DNA of 64,000 bases from Parahaliea mediterranea (GCF_017255185.1 NZ_JAFKCZ010000021.1:1-64000); one strand, 5' to 3'; counted from the first letter of the stretch, positions 16,572-29,838 are shown. Notes: generated by a model not told the origin, from the sequence alone. Made by a program: numbers and translations.

Positions 16572-17278
16572 CGCGCCGGAACTCCCCTGCTCGAAAAGCG
16601 GTAGCCGGTACCGCGAACCGTCTGGATCAGGTTGCTGTAGTCGGCGGTGGCGGTTTGCAGGGCCTTGCGCAGGCGCCGGATATGCACGTCGACCGTGCGC
16701 TCCTCGACATAGACATTGGCGCCCCAGACCTGGTCCAGCAACTGGTTGCGGGTGTAGGCCCGCTCGGGGTGCGACATGAAGAACTGCAACAGATTGAACT
16801 CGGTGGGCCCCATGTCCACCGGCTCGTCGGCCAGGAAGATGCGGCGGCTCTCGCCGTCCAGCACCAGGTCGGCAACCTGGATACGGTCGGTCTGGTCGCC
16901 GCCGGACACCCGCCGCAGCAGCGCCTTGATGCGGGCAATCAACTCCCGCGGGGCGAAGGGCTTGGTGATGTAGTCATCGGCCCCCACGTCCAGACCCTGG
17001 ATCACATTGTCCTCCGCGGTTTTGGCGGTGAGCATGACCACCGGGATATCGCGGGTGGTATCGTTGCGCTTGAGGCGGCGCAGCATCTCCAGGCCACTGC
17101 CCCCAGGCAGCATCCAGTCCAGCAGAATGATGTCGGGGCGCTCGTCCACTACCAGGGTAAAAGCCTCGTGGATATTCTCGGCCTCCAGACAGCGGAACTC
17201 GGCGATTTCCAGCGCCATCCGCAGCATGTCACGAATGGCGAATTCGTCGTCGACGATCAGCACCTTGCGTTCATTCAT
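16568..17278 (-). CDS. phoB: Phosphate regulon response regulator PhoB
   Basis: This 236-residue OmpR-type transcription factor has a receiver domain with acidic pocket Asp10/Asp11, phospho-acceptor Asp54, Thr84 and Lys106. A winged-helix DNA-binding domain follows from about residue 135 (TEFNLLQFFM, RTVDVHIRRLRKAL). It binds Pho boxes and recruits sigma-70 RNA polymerase. The gene heads phoBR, overlaps phoR by four bases and has a Pho-box-like site about 85 bases upstream, which suggests autoregulation. Confidence 0.96.
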   Translation of the reverse strand: MNERKVLIVDDEFAIRDMLRMALEIAEFRCLEAENIHEAFTLVVDERPDIILLDWMLPGGSGLEMLRRLKRNDTTRDIPVVMLTAKTAEDNVIQGLDVGADDYITKPFAPRELIARIKALLRRVSGGDQTDRIQVADLVLDGESRRIFLADEPVDMGPTEFNLLQFFMSHPERAYTRNQLLDQVWGANVYVEERTVDVHIRRLRKALQTATADYSNLIQTVRGTGYRFSSRGVPAR

Positions 17279-17361
17279 CGGTCATTCATCCCTAACGCTC
17301 CGTTGATAGTGCGCAGGCTGTTTCGCAACAGCCCGTCAGGGAGCCTATTAGATGATGAAAT

Positions 17362-17380
17362 TATGACATTCTCGTGACAA
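17362..17380 (-). promoter_or_regulatory. Pho box before phoB
   Basis: Read on the minus strand, TTGTCACGAGAATGTCATA has two intact TGTCA repeats 11 bases apart and 13 of 19 matches to the PhoB consensus. Downstream, in the likely phoB leader, a perfect hairpin GGCTGTT-TCGC-AACAGCC (17316-17333) lacks a T run and is not a terminator. Confidence 0.7.
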
Positions 17381-17418
17381 ACGCGAGATATTCCTGTTTC
17401 GGATTGCCGCAGCCCCCG

Positions 17419-18471
17419 CTACCGCAGGCTGTGATTGATATTCTGCAGCACCTTGTTGCCCGGGCAGAGATCCTCCTCCCCCAGGCCGTTCAGGGGCCGC
17501 CGGCTGGTATCGAGCACCTCGTGCAGGTCCCGCGAATCCTTGTCCATGTAGATCAGGCCGGTGAGGATGCTGCCCGCGGCGCGGTGACGCTCCAGCGCCA
17601 GCATGGCGGAGGCGCGATCGAAGGGGTCCAGGTCCTCGGCCAGCTTGTGCAGGTGCAGCACCGAACCGTCGTGCATGGTCACTTCCTGGCTGTGGCCGGG
17701 CTCGTAGCTGGTGGTGATCTCCTCGCGCATGGGCACGAAGTCCACGGTTCCGGTGGCCTCGGCGTGTTCGCGCACGAACTCGTAGCTCTTGGTGGAGGCG
17801 TCGTTGTTGTTGAAGGTCACGCAGGGCGACACCACGTCGATCAGGGCAAAGCCGCGGTGGGTCATGCCCGCCTTGATCAGCGGCACCAGCTGGCCCTTGT
17901 CGCCGGAGAAGCTGCGCGCCACGAAGGTGGCGCCAAGCTGCAGCGCCAGGCCGGGCAGGTCAATGGCGCCGAAGGGGTTGGGATCGCCCTTCTTGCTCGC
18001 CGAACCCTCGTCGGCGGTGGCCGAGTCCTGCCCCTTGGTCAGGCCGTAGCAGCCGTTGTTCATGACGATATAGACCATGTTCAGGTTGCGCCGGATGGCG
18101 TGGGTGAACTGGCCCATGCCGATGGAGGCCGTGTCGCCGTCGCCGGACACCCCGAGGTAGAGCAGGTCGCGATTGGCCATCGCCGCGCCGGTGGCCACCG
18201 AGGGCATGCGCCCGTGCACCGAGTTGAAGCCGTGGGACTTGCCCAGGAAATAGGTCGGCGCCTTGGAGGAACAACCGATCCCCGAGAGCTTGGCGATCTT
18301 GTGGGGCTCGATGGACAGCTCGTGGCAGGCGCGCACGATGGAGCCGGAAATGGAGTCGTGGCCACAGCCGGCGCAGAGGGTGGATATGGCCCCCTCGTAG
18401 TCCGCGCGGGTGTAGCCCAGCTCGTTGACCGGCAGCTCGGGATGGCGAAACTTCGGTACCTGGTAACTCAT
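17419..18471 (-). CDS. 2-oxoacid:acceptor oxidoreductase, beta subunit (ThDP)
   Basis: This 350-residue subunit holds thiamine diphosphate and a [4Fe-4S] cluster and cleaves a 2-oxoacid with CoA to give an acyl-CoA and low-potential electrons. The ThDP motif runs from SGDGDTASIG to VMNNGCYGLTKGQ. The cluster Cys are seen in CAGCGHDS and GIGCSSK. The ATG at 18471 overlaps the alpha-subunit stop by four bases; longer open frame upstream is out-of-frame alpha sequence. It is last in a three-gene operon. 2-Oxoglutarate or pyruvate are the likely substrates, but the sequence alone does not decide. Confidence 0.9.
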   Translation of the reverse strand: MSYQVPKFRHPELPVNELGYTRADYEGAISTLCAGCGHDSISGSIVRACHELSIEPHKIAKLSGIGCSSKAPTYFLGKSHGFNSVHGRMPSVATGAAMANRDLLYLGVSGDGDTASIGMGQFTHAIRRNLNMVYIVMNNGCYGLTKGQDSATADEGSASKKGDPNPFGAIDLPGLALQLGATFVARSFSGDKGQLVPLIKAGMTHRGFALIDVVSPCVTFNNNDASTKSYEFVREHAEATGTVDFVPMREEITTSYEPGHSQEVTMHDGSVLHLHKLAEDLDPFDRASAMLALERHRAAGSILTGLIYMDKDSRDLHEVLDTSRRPLNGLGEEDLCPGNKVLQNINHSLR

Positions 18472-20339
18472 GCTCTGTTCTCCCCCTGCCCGGTGCCGCC
18501 CACGATGCGCTCGCGGCGCAGCGGGGTCACGTTGTGCCCCGGCATTTGCATCAGGATCTGTTTGCGGATGTTGCGCGCGCTGATCGGCGTGCCGTCGAAA
18601 CACAGCACCGATTTCAGCTTGTCCGGCCCCAGTTCGAACTCGGCCATCAACAGGGTGCGCAACTGGGCGTCCCGGTTCTGCTCGATCACGAAAACCCGCT
18701 CGTGTTCGTGCAGGAAGGCTTCCACCTCGTCGCTGAAGGGGAAGGCGCGCACGCGCATGGCGTTGAGGTGGATACCCTCTTCGGCCAGGTAGTCCAGGGC
18801 CTCGCGCGAGGACTCCTCGCTGGTGCCGTAGTACAGCACCGCGGCGTCGGTGGCCTGTTCGCAGCGCACGGTCTCCGGCGCCGGCACGTGCTGCTTGATG
18901 GTCTCCCACTTGGCCATCAGGCGGTGCATGTTCTTCTCGTACTCCTCGCCGCGCTCGGTGTATATCGCATACTCGTCCCGTGACGTGCCGCGGGTGAAGA
19001 AGGCGCCCTTGTCCGGGTGGGTGCCGGGATAGGTGCGATAGCAGATGCCGTCGCCGTCCACGTCGAGGTAGCGGCCGAAGCGCTCGAGTTTGTCGAGATC
19101 CTCCGCGCCCAGCACCTTGCCGCGATCGTACTTGCGCTCGTCGTCCCACTCCAGGGGCTCGGACATGTTGTCGTTCATGCCCAGGTCGAGATCGGTCATC
19201 AGGATGATCGGTGTCTGCAGGCGCTCCGCCAGGTCGAAGGACAACGCGCCGAAATCGAAACACTCCCTTGGCGTGGCGGGAAACAGCAGCACCTGTTTGG
19301 TGTCGCCGTGGGAGGCATAGGCCGCCGACAACACGTCCGACTGCTGGGTGCGGGTGGGCATGCCGGTGGAGGGCCCCGCGCGCTGCACATCGTACAGCAC
19401 GGTGGGAATCTCGGCGAAATAGGCCAGCCCCAGGAACTCGCTCATCAACGACAGGCCCGGACCGCTGGTCGCGGTGAAGGCCCGGGCGCCGTTCCAGCTG
19501 GCGCCGATCACCATGCCCATCGCGGCCAGTTCATCCTCCGCCTGCAGGATGGCGTAGTTTTTCTTGCCGGTGCCCGGGTCGATGCGCAGGCGCTTGGCAT
19601 AGCGCTCATAGGCGTCCACCACCGAGGTGGAGGGCGTGATCGGGTACCAGGCCGCGACCGTGGCGCCGCCGTAGATGGCGCCGAGGCCGAGGGCGGTGTT
19701 GCCATCGAGCAGGATTTTGTCGCCCACCTGGTCGCTCTTGCGCACGCGAATGCCGATCGGGCACTCGAGGTTGGCCTTCACGTACTGGTGCCCGAGCTCC
19801 AGGGCATGGATGTTGGGCAGCACCAGCTTTTCCTTGCCCTTGAACTGGTCGCCGACCAGCTCGGTAATCACCGCAAAGTCCATGTCCAGCAGCGCCGCCA
19901 GGGCACCGACATAGATCACGTTCTTGAACAGCTGGCGCTGGCGCGGGTCCTTGTACTGCTCGTTGCAGATCCGGGTCAGCGGCAGGCCGATAATATTGAC
20001 GTCATTGCGGATCAGGCGCAGGTCCAGGGGCTTGGTGTTGTCGTAGATGAAATAGCCGCCCGGCTCCACTTCCTTGATATCCTGGGGCATGCTCTGGGGA
20101 TTCACCGAGAGCATGATGTCCACCCCGCCGCGGCGCCCCAGGTAGCCCTTCTCGCTGACCCGCACCTCGTACCAGGTGGGCAGGCCCTGGATGTTGGAGG
20201 GGAAGATGTTCTTGGGACTGACCGGCAGCCCCATGCGGAACAGCGCCTTGGCGAACAGGTTATTGGCACTGGCGGAGCCGGTGCCGTTCACATTGGCGAA
20301 TTTGATGACGAATTCGTTGACCGCTTCCAGGGACTTCAT
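18468..20339 (-). CDS. 2-oxoacid:acceptor oxidoreductase, fused gamma-alpha subunit
   Basis: This 623-residue subunit joins the gamma domain (residues 1-190, with NGTGSASANNLFAKAL) to the alpha/pyrimidine-binding domain (about 220-600, with YPITPSTSVVDAYE and ATSGPGLSLMSE). It works with the neighbouring beta subunit. The fused gamma-alpha layout is that of two-subunit oxidoreductases of the KorAB type. The ATG at 20339 has GGGGGAG seven bases upstream and overlaps the preceding gene by four bases. Such enzymes are generally oxygen-sensitive, so their presence in an apparently aerobic genome is notable. Confidence 0.9.
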   Translation of the reverse strand: MKSLEAVNEFVIKFANVNGTGSASANNLFAKALFRMGLPVSPKNIFPSNIQGLPTWYEVRVSEKGYLGRRGGVDIMLSVNPQSMPQDIKEVEPGGYFIYDNTKPLDLRLIRNDVNIIGLPLTRICNEQYKDPRQRQLFKNVIYVGALAALLDMDFAVITELVGDQFKGKEKLVLPNIHALELGHQYVKANLECPIGIRVRKSDQVGDKILLDGNTALGLGAIYGGATVAAWYPITPSTSVVDAYERYAKRLRIDPGTGKKNYAILQAEDELAAMGMVIGASWNGARAFTATSGPGLSLMSEFLGLAYFAEIPTVLYDVQRAGPSTGMPTRTQQSDVLSAAYASHGDTKQVLLFPATPRECFDFGALSFDLAERLQTPIILMTDLDLGMNDNMSEPLEWDDERKYDRGKVLGAEDLDKLERFGRYLDVDGDGICYRTYPGTHPDKGAFFTRGTSRDEYAIYTERGEEYEKNMHRLMAKWETIKQHVPAPETVRCEQATDAAVLYYGTSEESSREALDYLAEEGIHLNAMRVRAFPFSDEVEAFLHEHERVFVIEQNRDAQLRTLLMAEFELGPDKLKSVLCFDGTPISARNIRKQILMQMPGHNVTPLRRERIVGGTGQGENRA

Positions 20340-22135
20340 GCTGACACTCCCCCTGCCTGCTGGGCTTGCCCCGCCTTGGTCACATTGTAGAGAAACTTCT
20401 GCATGTCCCAGGCGGTGGTGGGACAGCGCTCCGCGCACAGGCCGCAGTGCAGGCAGACGTTCTCGTCCTTGACCATCACCCGGGTGGTGGGCAGCACCTC
20501 GGAGACATAGAGATCCTGCGCCAGGTTGCCGGCGGGGGCGCTGAGCCGGGCGCGCAGTTCACTCTCCTCGGCGTTGTCGACGAAACTGATGCAATCGGTC
20601 GGGCAGATGTCCACGCAGGCGTCGCACTCGATGCAGCGCGACTCCTCGAACACAGTCTGCACGTCGCAGTTGAGGCAGCGCTCGGCTTCCTTGAAACCGG
20701 TATCCTGGTCAAAGCCCAGCTCCACTTCCACCCGGCGGTCGCCCAGGGCCTTGTCCAGCGGCGCCAGGGGCACGATATAGCGCTGGTCGGCCTCCACGGC
20801 GTTGTCGTAGCTCCACTCGTGAATGCCCATTTTCTGGCTCAGCAGGTTGGTGCGCGGCGGCGGCCGGTCGGCCACCGACTCGCCGCGGCAGAACAGGTCG
20901 ATACTGATCGCGGCCTGGTGGCCGTGGGCCACCGCGGTAATGACGTTCTCCGGACCGAAGGCTGCGTCGCCACCGAAAAACACCTTGTCGTTGCTGGACT
21001 GGAAGGTAGTGGTATCGACCACCGGCATGTCCCACTTGTCGAACTCGATACCCAGGTCGCGCTCGATCCAGGGGAAGGCGTTCTCCTGGCCGATGGCCAT
21101 CAGCACGTCATCCGCCTCCATGAACACCCAGTCCTCGCCGGTGGGCACCAGGCTGCGCTTGCCATTCTCGTCGTAACGGGCCTCGACCTTCTCGAAATAC
21201 ATGCCCTTGAGCACACCGTCCTCCACCACGAATTCCTTCGGGGTGTGGTTGTCGTAGATGGGAATGCCCTCGTGCATGGCGTCTTCTTTTTCCCAGGGGG
21301 AGGCCTTCATGTCGGCGAAGGGACTGCGCACCACCACCCGCACGTCGTCACCACCGAGCCGCTTGGAAGTCCGGCAGCAATCCATGGCGGTATTGCCCCC
21401 GCCCAGCACCAGCACTTTCCTGCCGACACTGTCGACGTGATCGAAGGCCACGTTGGCCAACCAGTCGATGCCAATGTGCACGGCGTCGCCGGCCTCCTCC
21501 AGGCCCGGCAGGTTGAGGCACTTGCCCCGGGGAGCGCCAGTGCCGACGAACACCGCGTCGTACTGCTTGTCGAGGATGTCGCGCAAGCTGGTGACCTCGA
21601 GGTCGAAGAACGTGGTCACTCCCATGTCGAGGATGTAGTTCACTTCCTCGTCGAGCACCTCGATGGGCAGGCGGAAGGACGGGATCTGGCTGCGCATCAT
21701 GCCGCCGCCGGCCACCTGGTTGTCGTAGATATCGATGTCATAACCCAGCGGCATCAGGTCACGGGCCACGGTCAGCGACGCCGGACCGGCGCCGATACAG
21801 GCGATGCGCTTGCCGTTTTTCTCCGCCGGGACCTGGGGCAGGCGATCGGCGATGCTGCCCTTGTTGTCCGCCGCCACCCGCTTGAGGCGGCAAATCGCCA
21901 CCGGCTCCTCTTCCACCCGGCCGCGGCGGCAGGCGGGCTCGCAGGGGCGGTCGCAGGTACGGCCGAGCACGCCGGGAAACACGTTGGATTCCCAGTTGAC
22001 CATGTAGGCGTCGGTGTACCGCTGGGCGGCGATCAGGCGAATGTACTCTGGTACCGGCGTGTGGGCGGGACAGGCGAACTGGCAGTCCACCACCTTGTGA
22101 AAGTACTCGGGATTGGTGACGTCGGTTGGTTCCAC
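20336..22135 (-). CDS. GltD-like FAD/Fe-S oxidoreductase with C-terminal ferredoxin domain
   Basis: This 599-residue flavoprotein starts with a glutamate-synthase-small-subunit Fe-S region (CQFACPAHTP; CDRPCEPACRRG). A two-dinucleotide-domain FAD/NAD(P) core follows (IGAGPASLT, LGGGNTAMD). The protein ends with a two-cluster ferredoxin domain (CIECDACVDICP and CLHCGLCAERCP). It is first in the operon with the 2-oxoacid oxidoreductase and probably passes its electrons to NAD(P)+ or to a further ferredoxin, replacing a separate ferredoxin gene. That role is inferred from domains and context. NAD versus NADP preference is not visible. Confidence 0.88.
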   Translation of the reverse strand: MEPTDVTNPEYFHKVVDCQFACPAHTPVPEYIRLIAAQRYTDAYMVNWESNVFPGVLGRTCDRPCEPACRRGRVEEEPVAICRLKRVAADNKGSIADRLPQVPAEKNGKRIACIGAGPASLTVARDLMPLGYDIDIYDNQVAGGGMMRSQIPSFRLPIEVLDEEVNYILDMGVTTFFDLEVTSLRDILDKQYDAVFVGTGAPRGKCLNLPGLEEAGDAVHIGIDWLANVAFDHVDSVGRKVLVLGGGNTAMDCCRTSKRLGGDDVRVVVRSPFADMKASPWEKEDAMHEGIPIYDNHTPKEFVVEDGVLKGMYFEKVEARYDENGKRSLVPTGEDWVFMEADDVLMAIGQENAFPWIERDLGIEFDKWDMPVVDTTTFQSSNDKVFFGGDAAFGPENVITAVAHGHQAAISIDLFCRGESVADRPPPRTNLLSQKMGIHEWSYDNAVEADQRYIVPLAPLDKALGDRRVEVELGFDQDTGFKEAERCLNCDVQTVFEESRCIECDACVDICPTDCISFVDNAEESELRARLSAPAGNLAQDLYVSEVLPTTRVMVKDENVCLHCGLCAERCPTTAWDMQKFLYNVTKAGQAQQAGGVSA

Positions 22136-22360
22136 GGCAGCGCTCTACTCCTGCGCGGTGACACTACCCCGCGCATCGTTATAGGCCCGTGACGGGCCGT
22201 TTTAAAAATATTCTGTTAACAAGTTTGTCATAGCTGCTTACGCATTTCACCCGCGAGTGGACGTAATTACTATGCAATACAACAGCTAAGGAGTATTTGT
22301 ACCGCGGCGCGCGGCATATTAAACCGGGCCGCCGTGAAGCCGGGAAGCGAAAAGCGGGGG

Positions 22361-26170
<3,810 letters not shown>

Positions 26171-26204
26171 AGCACTTGCGCCCGCTGTCGCTCCACTCCC
26201 GCTT

Positions 26205-26224
26205 CAGGCCATCCACATGGCCTG
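26205..26224. other. Hairpin between smc and zipA
   Basis: CAGGCCAT-CCAC-ATGGCCTG is a perfect eight-base-pair stem with a four-base loop, and no T run follows. It may help processing or stability of the shared smc-zipA message rather than end it. Confidence 0.5.
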
Positions 26225-26244
26225 CGCACACTGTTTTTAATGGC

Positions 26245-29200
26245 CTAGCTGGCAGCCAGTTCGGCCGCCTCTTCCACGTCCACCGTCACCAGCCGCGATA
26301 CGCCCGGCTCGTGCATGGTGACGCCCATGAGCTGGTCCGCCAGCTCCATCGAAATCTTGTTGTGGGTGATGTAAATGAACTGCACCTTGTCCGACATTTC
26401 CTTCACCATGCGCGCGTAACGACCCACGTTGGCGTCGTCCAGCGGCGCGTCCACCTCGTCCAGCATGCAAAACGGCGCCGGGTTGAGCTGGAAGATGGAA
26501 AATACCAGCGCGATCGCGGTGAGCGCCTTCTCGCCGCCCGAAAGCAGGTGAATAGTGCTGTTTTTCTTGCCCGGGGGGCGCGCCATGATGGAAATACCGG
26601 TATCGAGCAGATCCTCGCCGGTCATTTCCAGATAGGCGCTGCCTCCGCCGAATACCCGCGGGAACAGCTCCTGCAAGCCGCTGTTGACCTTGTCGAAAGT
26701 CTCGCGGAAACGGTTGCGGGTCTCCTTGTCGATCTTGCGGATCGCCGACTCCAGGGTTTCCAGGGCGGTCTCCAGATCCTCGTTTTGTGCGTCCAGGTAG
26801 TTCTTGCGCTCGGACTGCAGGCTGTACTCGTCGATCGCCGCCAGGTTGATCGGCCCCAGCCGGGCGATGCGGTTGGCCACACGCTCCAGCGCGCGCTGCC
26901 AATCGGGCTCGTTGGCCTCTTCGGGCATGTCCCGCAGCACCTGCTCCAGGTCGTGTTCACCCTCGCTGAGCTGGCGCTGGACGTTTTCCCGCTGTACCTG
27001 CAGGCCCTGGTGCTTGAGCCGCAACTGCTCCAGCTCCCCGCGCACGCCCTGGGCGCGCTGCTCGATGGTCCCGCGCTGTTGCTCGGCCTGGCGCAATTCG
27101 TGCTCCACCTCGGACACCGCCTGGCGGGCGGCGGTCAGCTCGCCCTCCGCCTCGAGGCGAAGCTCCAGCTGGGCCTCCAGCTCCTGTTGCAGGGCATCCA
27201 GCGGGTTGTCGTTTTCCGAAAGGCTCCCCTGCAGCGTCTCCCGGCGCTCCTGCAACTGCGCCACCTGGCCCTGGGTGCGCTCGATGGTCTGGCGCATGGA
27301 GGCGACCTGGGTGTCCAGGGACTGGTGGCGCATGGCCGCCTGGTGCGCCGCGTCCTTGTCGTGCCGCGCCTTTTGCCGCGCGCCGTCGAGCGTGCCGCGG
27401 GTCTCGTCGCGGGTGGACAGCAAGGCCTCTCGCTCCCGCGAGTCGACCTCCATTCGCTCGATGGCCCCGGACAGGATCTGCCGCGCCTCGGCAATGCCCT
27501 CCTGCTCCTGGGCGAACTGGGCCCGGGCCTCCTCGATATCCGCCTCCAGGCGATCGCGGCGGGCGATCAACTGCTCCGCCTTGGCGCGATGGGCGGACAA
27601 CTGGGCGCTGTAGTCCGCATGCTGACGCGTCGCCGCCTGCAACTCACGCTGCCGCGATTGGCGCTGCTCCTCCAGCTGCCTGCCCCGCTCCTTGGCGAGC
27701 TGCAACTCGCGCTCGAGCTGCTCGATGCGCTCCCGCTCGTGTTCGACCTCGACGGTGAGAGTCTCCAACTCCTGCTGGCGCTGGATCACGCTGCCCTGCT
27801 GCTCCTGGGAGCGGCTCACCCGCAACCAGTTGCCGCCGAGCCAGATGCCCTCCGGGGTAATGACCGATTCCCCGGGGGCGAGTTCCCCGCGCAGCGCCAG
27901 GGCGGCGCCCAGGTCCGCCGCGGTGCGCACACCGGCCAGCAGGTTGCTCGCCAGGCCCTGGTCGCGCACTTTGGCCGACAGGTACTGGTCGCCTTCGACG
28001 TGCCCCTGCCCAGCCTGCACCAGCGCCAACTGGCCGCGCTCGAGCGCGGCCAGGCTGTCGCCGAGCCCGGCGATATCGTCCACGCAAACCGCCTGCAGGT
28101 AGTCCCCGAGTACCGTTTCCACCGCCAGCTGCCAGCCGTCGTCGACCGTCAGTTGCTCCAGCAGGCGGGGCCGGCTGTCCAGGCCCGCCCCCTGCAGCCA
28201 CTCGCCCACCGCCTGGTCGCTGTCTTCCAGGGCGGCCTGTTGCAGGGCCTCCAGGGAGGCCAGGCGGCCGCGCTTTTGCTGCAGGGAGGAGCGCAGCTCG
28301 TCCAGCTGCGAGGCCAGGCCGTCGGCCTGCTCGCGGCTGGCGCGCAAGTCCTCCGCCAGCACCTCGGCCTGCTGCTCGTGCTCGGCCATCACCATCTCGG
28401 TCTCGGCCAACTGCTCGCCCAGGGCTTCGATTTCCTCGTCGGCGGGGCCCGAGGCCAGGCCCTGGCGCTCCTGTTCCAGCTGGTCGAGACGCTTTTGCTG
28501 ACGCTGCAGCGCCTGCTCCAGGTGCTGGATGCGCGACTGCTGCACCTCGGCCTGCTGGCGCGGCTCGGCCGCGTGCTGGTTGAATTCGTCCCAGCGCTGC
28601 TGCCACTCGTGCATGGCCTCCTCGGCGCTGACCAGGGCCTCGGCGGACCCCTCTTCCACCGCCTGCATCATCTCCAGGTCCGGCGCCAGCGATTCCAGCT
28701 CCCGCTCCCAGGTTTCGAGCTTGCGGCGGTCTTCTCCCAGGTGGGATTCGGACTCCTGCAGGCTGGCCAGGGTCTGCTGCAGGTCCTCCTGCAACTGGCG
28801 GCCACGCTCCTGCTGGTGCTTGATGGTCTGCTCGATGCGCGCCACCTCGGAACCGAGGGCGTAGTAGTGGGCCTGCACCTTGTTGAAGTGGTCGTTGCGG
28901 TCGGTATGCTCGACCCGGTGGCGCTCGATGGCGGTGTCCACCTGCTGATGCTCGGCGTGAACCGACTCCAGTTTTACCTCGAGCTCGCCGATGGCCTGGC
29001 TCGCGGCGCGCAGCTCGGTGTCCAGCTCGCGCCACTGCAAGGCTTGAAGTTGAGCCTTAAGTGTCCGCTCTTCCTCTTTGAATTCGCTGTATTTTTCCGC
29101 CGACTGAGCCTGGCGTTGCAGGTGTTGGAGCTGGCGTTCCAGCTCGTCCCGCAGGTCGGTCAGGCGCTCCAGGTTCTCCAGCGTGCGGCGCATCCGGTTC

Positions 29201-29742
29201 TCGGTTTCCCGGCGCCGCTCCTTGTACTTGGAGATCCCCGCGGCCTCCTCGATGAACACCCGCAGCTCCTCGGGCTTGGACTCGATCAGGCGCGAAATCA
29301 TGCCCTGCTCGATGATGGCGTAGCTGCGCGGGCCGAGGCCGGTGCCGAGGAAGATGTCGGTGATGTCGCGACGCCGGCACTTGGTGCCGTTGAGGAAGTA
29401 CTCGGACTGCCCCTCTCGCGACACCAGGCGCTTGATCGAGATTTCGGCGTAACTGGCGTACTCGCCACCGACCCCGCCGTCGCTGTTGTCGAACACCAGT
29501 TCGATGGAGGCCTGGCCGATGGGTTGGCGATTGACCGAGCCGTTGAAGATCACATCGGTCATGGATTCGCCGCGCAGGTTCTTGGCGGAACTCTCGCCCA
29601 TCACCCAGCGCACGGCGTCGATGACGTTGGATTTTCCGCAGCCGTTGGGGCCGACCACTGCGCACATGTTACTGGGGAAGCTCACCGTGGTCGGGTCGAC
29701 AAAGGACTTGAACCCGGCCAACTTGATAGACTTTAGTCTCAT
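26245..29742 (-). CDS. smc: Chromosome segregation ATPase SMC
   Basis: This 1165-residue protein compacts and segregates chromosomes as a ring-shaped dimer. The N-terminal head has Walker A GPNGCGKSNV (31-40). Long heptad-rich coiled coils flank a hinge near residues 510-640. The C-terminal head has LSGGEKALTAIAL and Walker B FCMLDEVDAPLDD. The length is typical. Use of SMC (rather than MukB) with zipA and ligA downstream matches Pseudomonas-type gammaproteobacteria. A perfect palindrome resembling an NrdR box lies 81-96 bases before the start. Confidence 0.97.
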   Translation of the reverse strand: MRLKSIKLAGFKSFVDPTTVSFPSNMCAVVGPNGCGKSNVIDAVRWVMGESSAKNLRGESMTDVIFNGSVNRQPIGQASIELVFDNSDGGVGGEYASYAEISIKRLVSREGQSEYFLNGTKCRRRDITDIFLGTGLGPRSYAIIEQGMISRLIESKPEELRVFIEEAAGISKYKERRRETENRMRRTLENLERLTDLRDELERQLQHLQRQAQSAEKYSEFKEEERTLKAQLQALQWRELDTELRAASQAIGELEVKLESVHAEHQQVDTAIERHRVEHTDRNDHFNKVQAHYYALGSEVARIEQTIKHQQERGRQLQEDLQQTLASLQESESHLGEDRRKLETWERELESLAPDLEMMQAVEEGSAEALVSAEEAMHEWQQRWDEFNQHAAEPRQQAEVQQSRIQHLEQALQRQQKRLDQLEQERQGLASGPADEEIEALGEQLAETEMVMAEHEQQAEVLAEDLRASREQADGLASQLDELRSSLQQKRGRLASLEALQQAALEDSDQAVGEWLQGAGLDSRPRLLEQLTVDDGWQLAVETVLGDYLQAVCVDDIAGLGDSLAALERGQLALVQAGQGHVEGDQYLSAKVRDQGLASNLLAGVRTAADLGAALALRGELAPGESVITPEGIWLGGNWLRVSRSQEQQGSVIQRQQELETLTVEVEHERERIEQLERELQLAKERGRQLEEQRQSRQRELQAATRQHADYSAQLSAHRAKAEQLIARRDRLEADIEEARAQFAQEQEGIAEARQILSGAIERMEVDSREREALLSTRDETRGTLDGARQKARHDKDAAHQAAMRHQSLDTQVASMRQTIERTQGQVAQLQERRETLQGSLSENDNPLDALQQELEAQLELRLEAEGELTAARQAVSEVEHELRQAEQQRGTIEQRAQGVRGELEQLRLKHQGLQVQRENVQRQLSEGEHDLEQVLRDMPEEANEPDWQRALERVANRIARLGPINLAAIDEYSLQSERKNYLDAQNEDLETALETLESAIRKIDKETRNRFRETFDKVNSGLQELFPRVFGGGSAYLEMTGEDLLDTGISIMARPPGKKNSTIHLLSGGEKALTAIALVFSIFQLNPAPFCMLDEVDAPLDDANVGRYARMVKEMSDKVQFIYITHNKISMELADQLMGVTMHEPGVSRLVTVDVEEAAELAAS

Positions 29743-29822
29743 AGTTCCTTAAGTAACATCAGCACCTTGTTGTTTTTTATCAACTTATCCCAATGGGATG
29801 CGGATAAGTCTTCGCCCCCCGA

Positions 29823-29838
29823 ACACTACATCTAGTGT
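29823..29838. promoter_or_regulatory. NrdR-box-like palindrome upstream of smc
   Basis: ACACTACATCTAGTGT has six-base perfect arms (ACACTA/TAGTGT) and resembles NrdR boxes of the form ACACwATATwTwGTGT, found before ribonucleotide reductase genes. Only one copy is seen, whereas NrdR sites usually come in pairs. A second inverted repeat CTTATCC/GGATAAG is at 29784-29808. No nrd gene is present in the window. Confidence 0.4.

Noticed and set aside
18472-19263. Fusion of the oxidoreductase beta subunit with a further domain
   Set aside because: The extra residues are an out-of-frame read of the alpha subunit; the overlapping ATGA at 18468-18471 fixes the start.
22184-22198. Hairpin GGCCCG-TGA-CGGGCC followed by GTTTT on the plus strand
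   Set aside because: No plus-strand gene ends nearby. It sits in the leader of the oxidoreductase operon and is too short to call as a terminator.
26176-29736. 1186-residue plus-strand frame opposite smc
   Set aside because: The frame is the exact antisense of smc codons, Leu/Gln-rich without any domain, and has no start signal.
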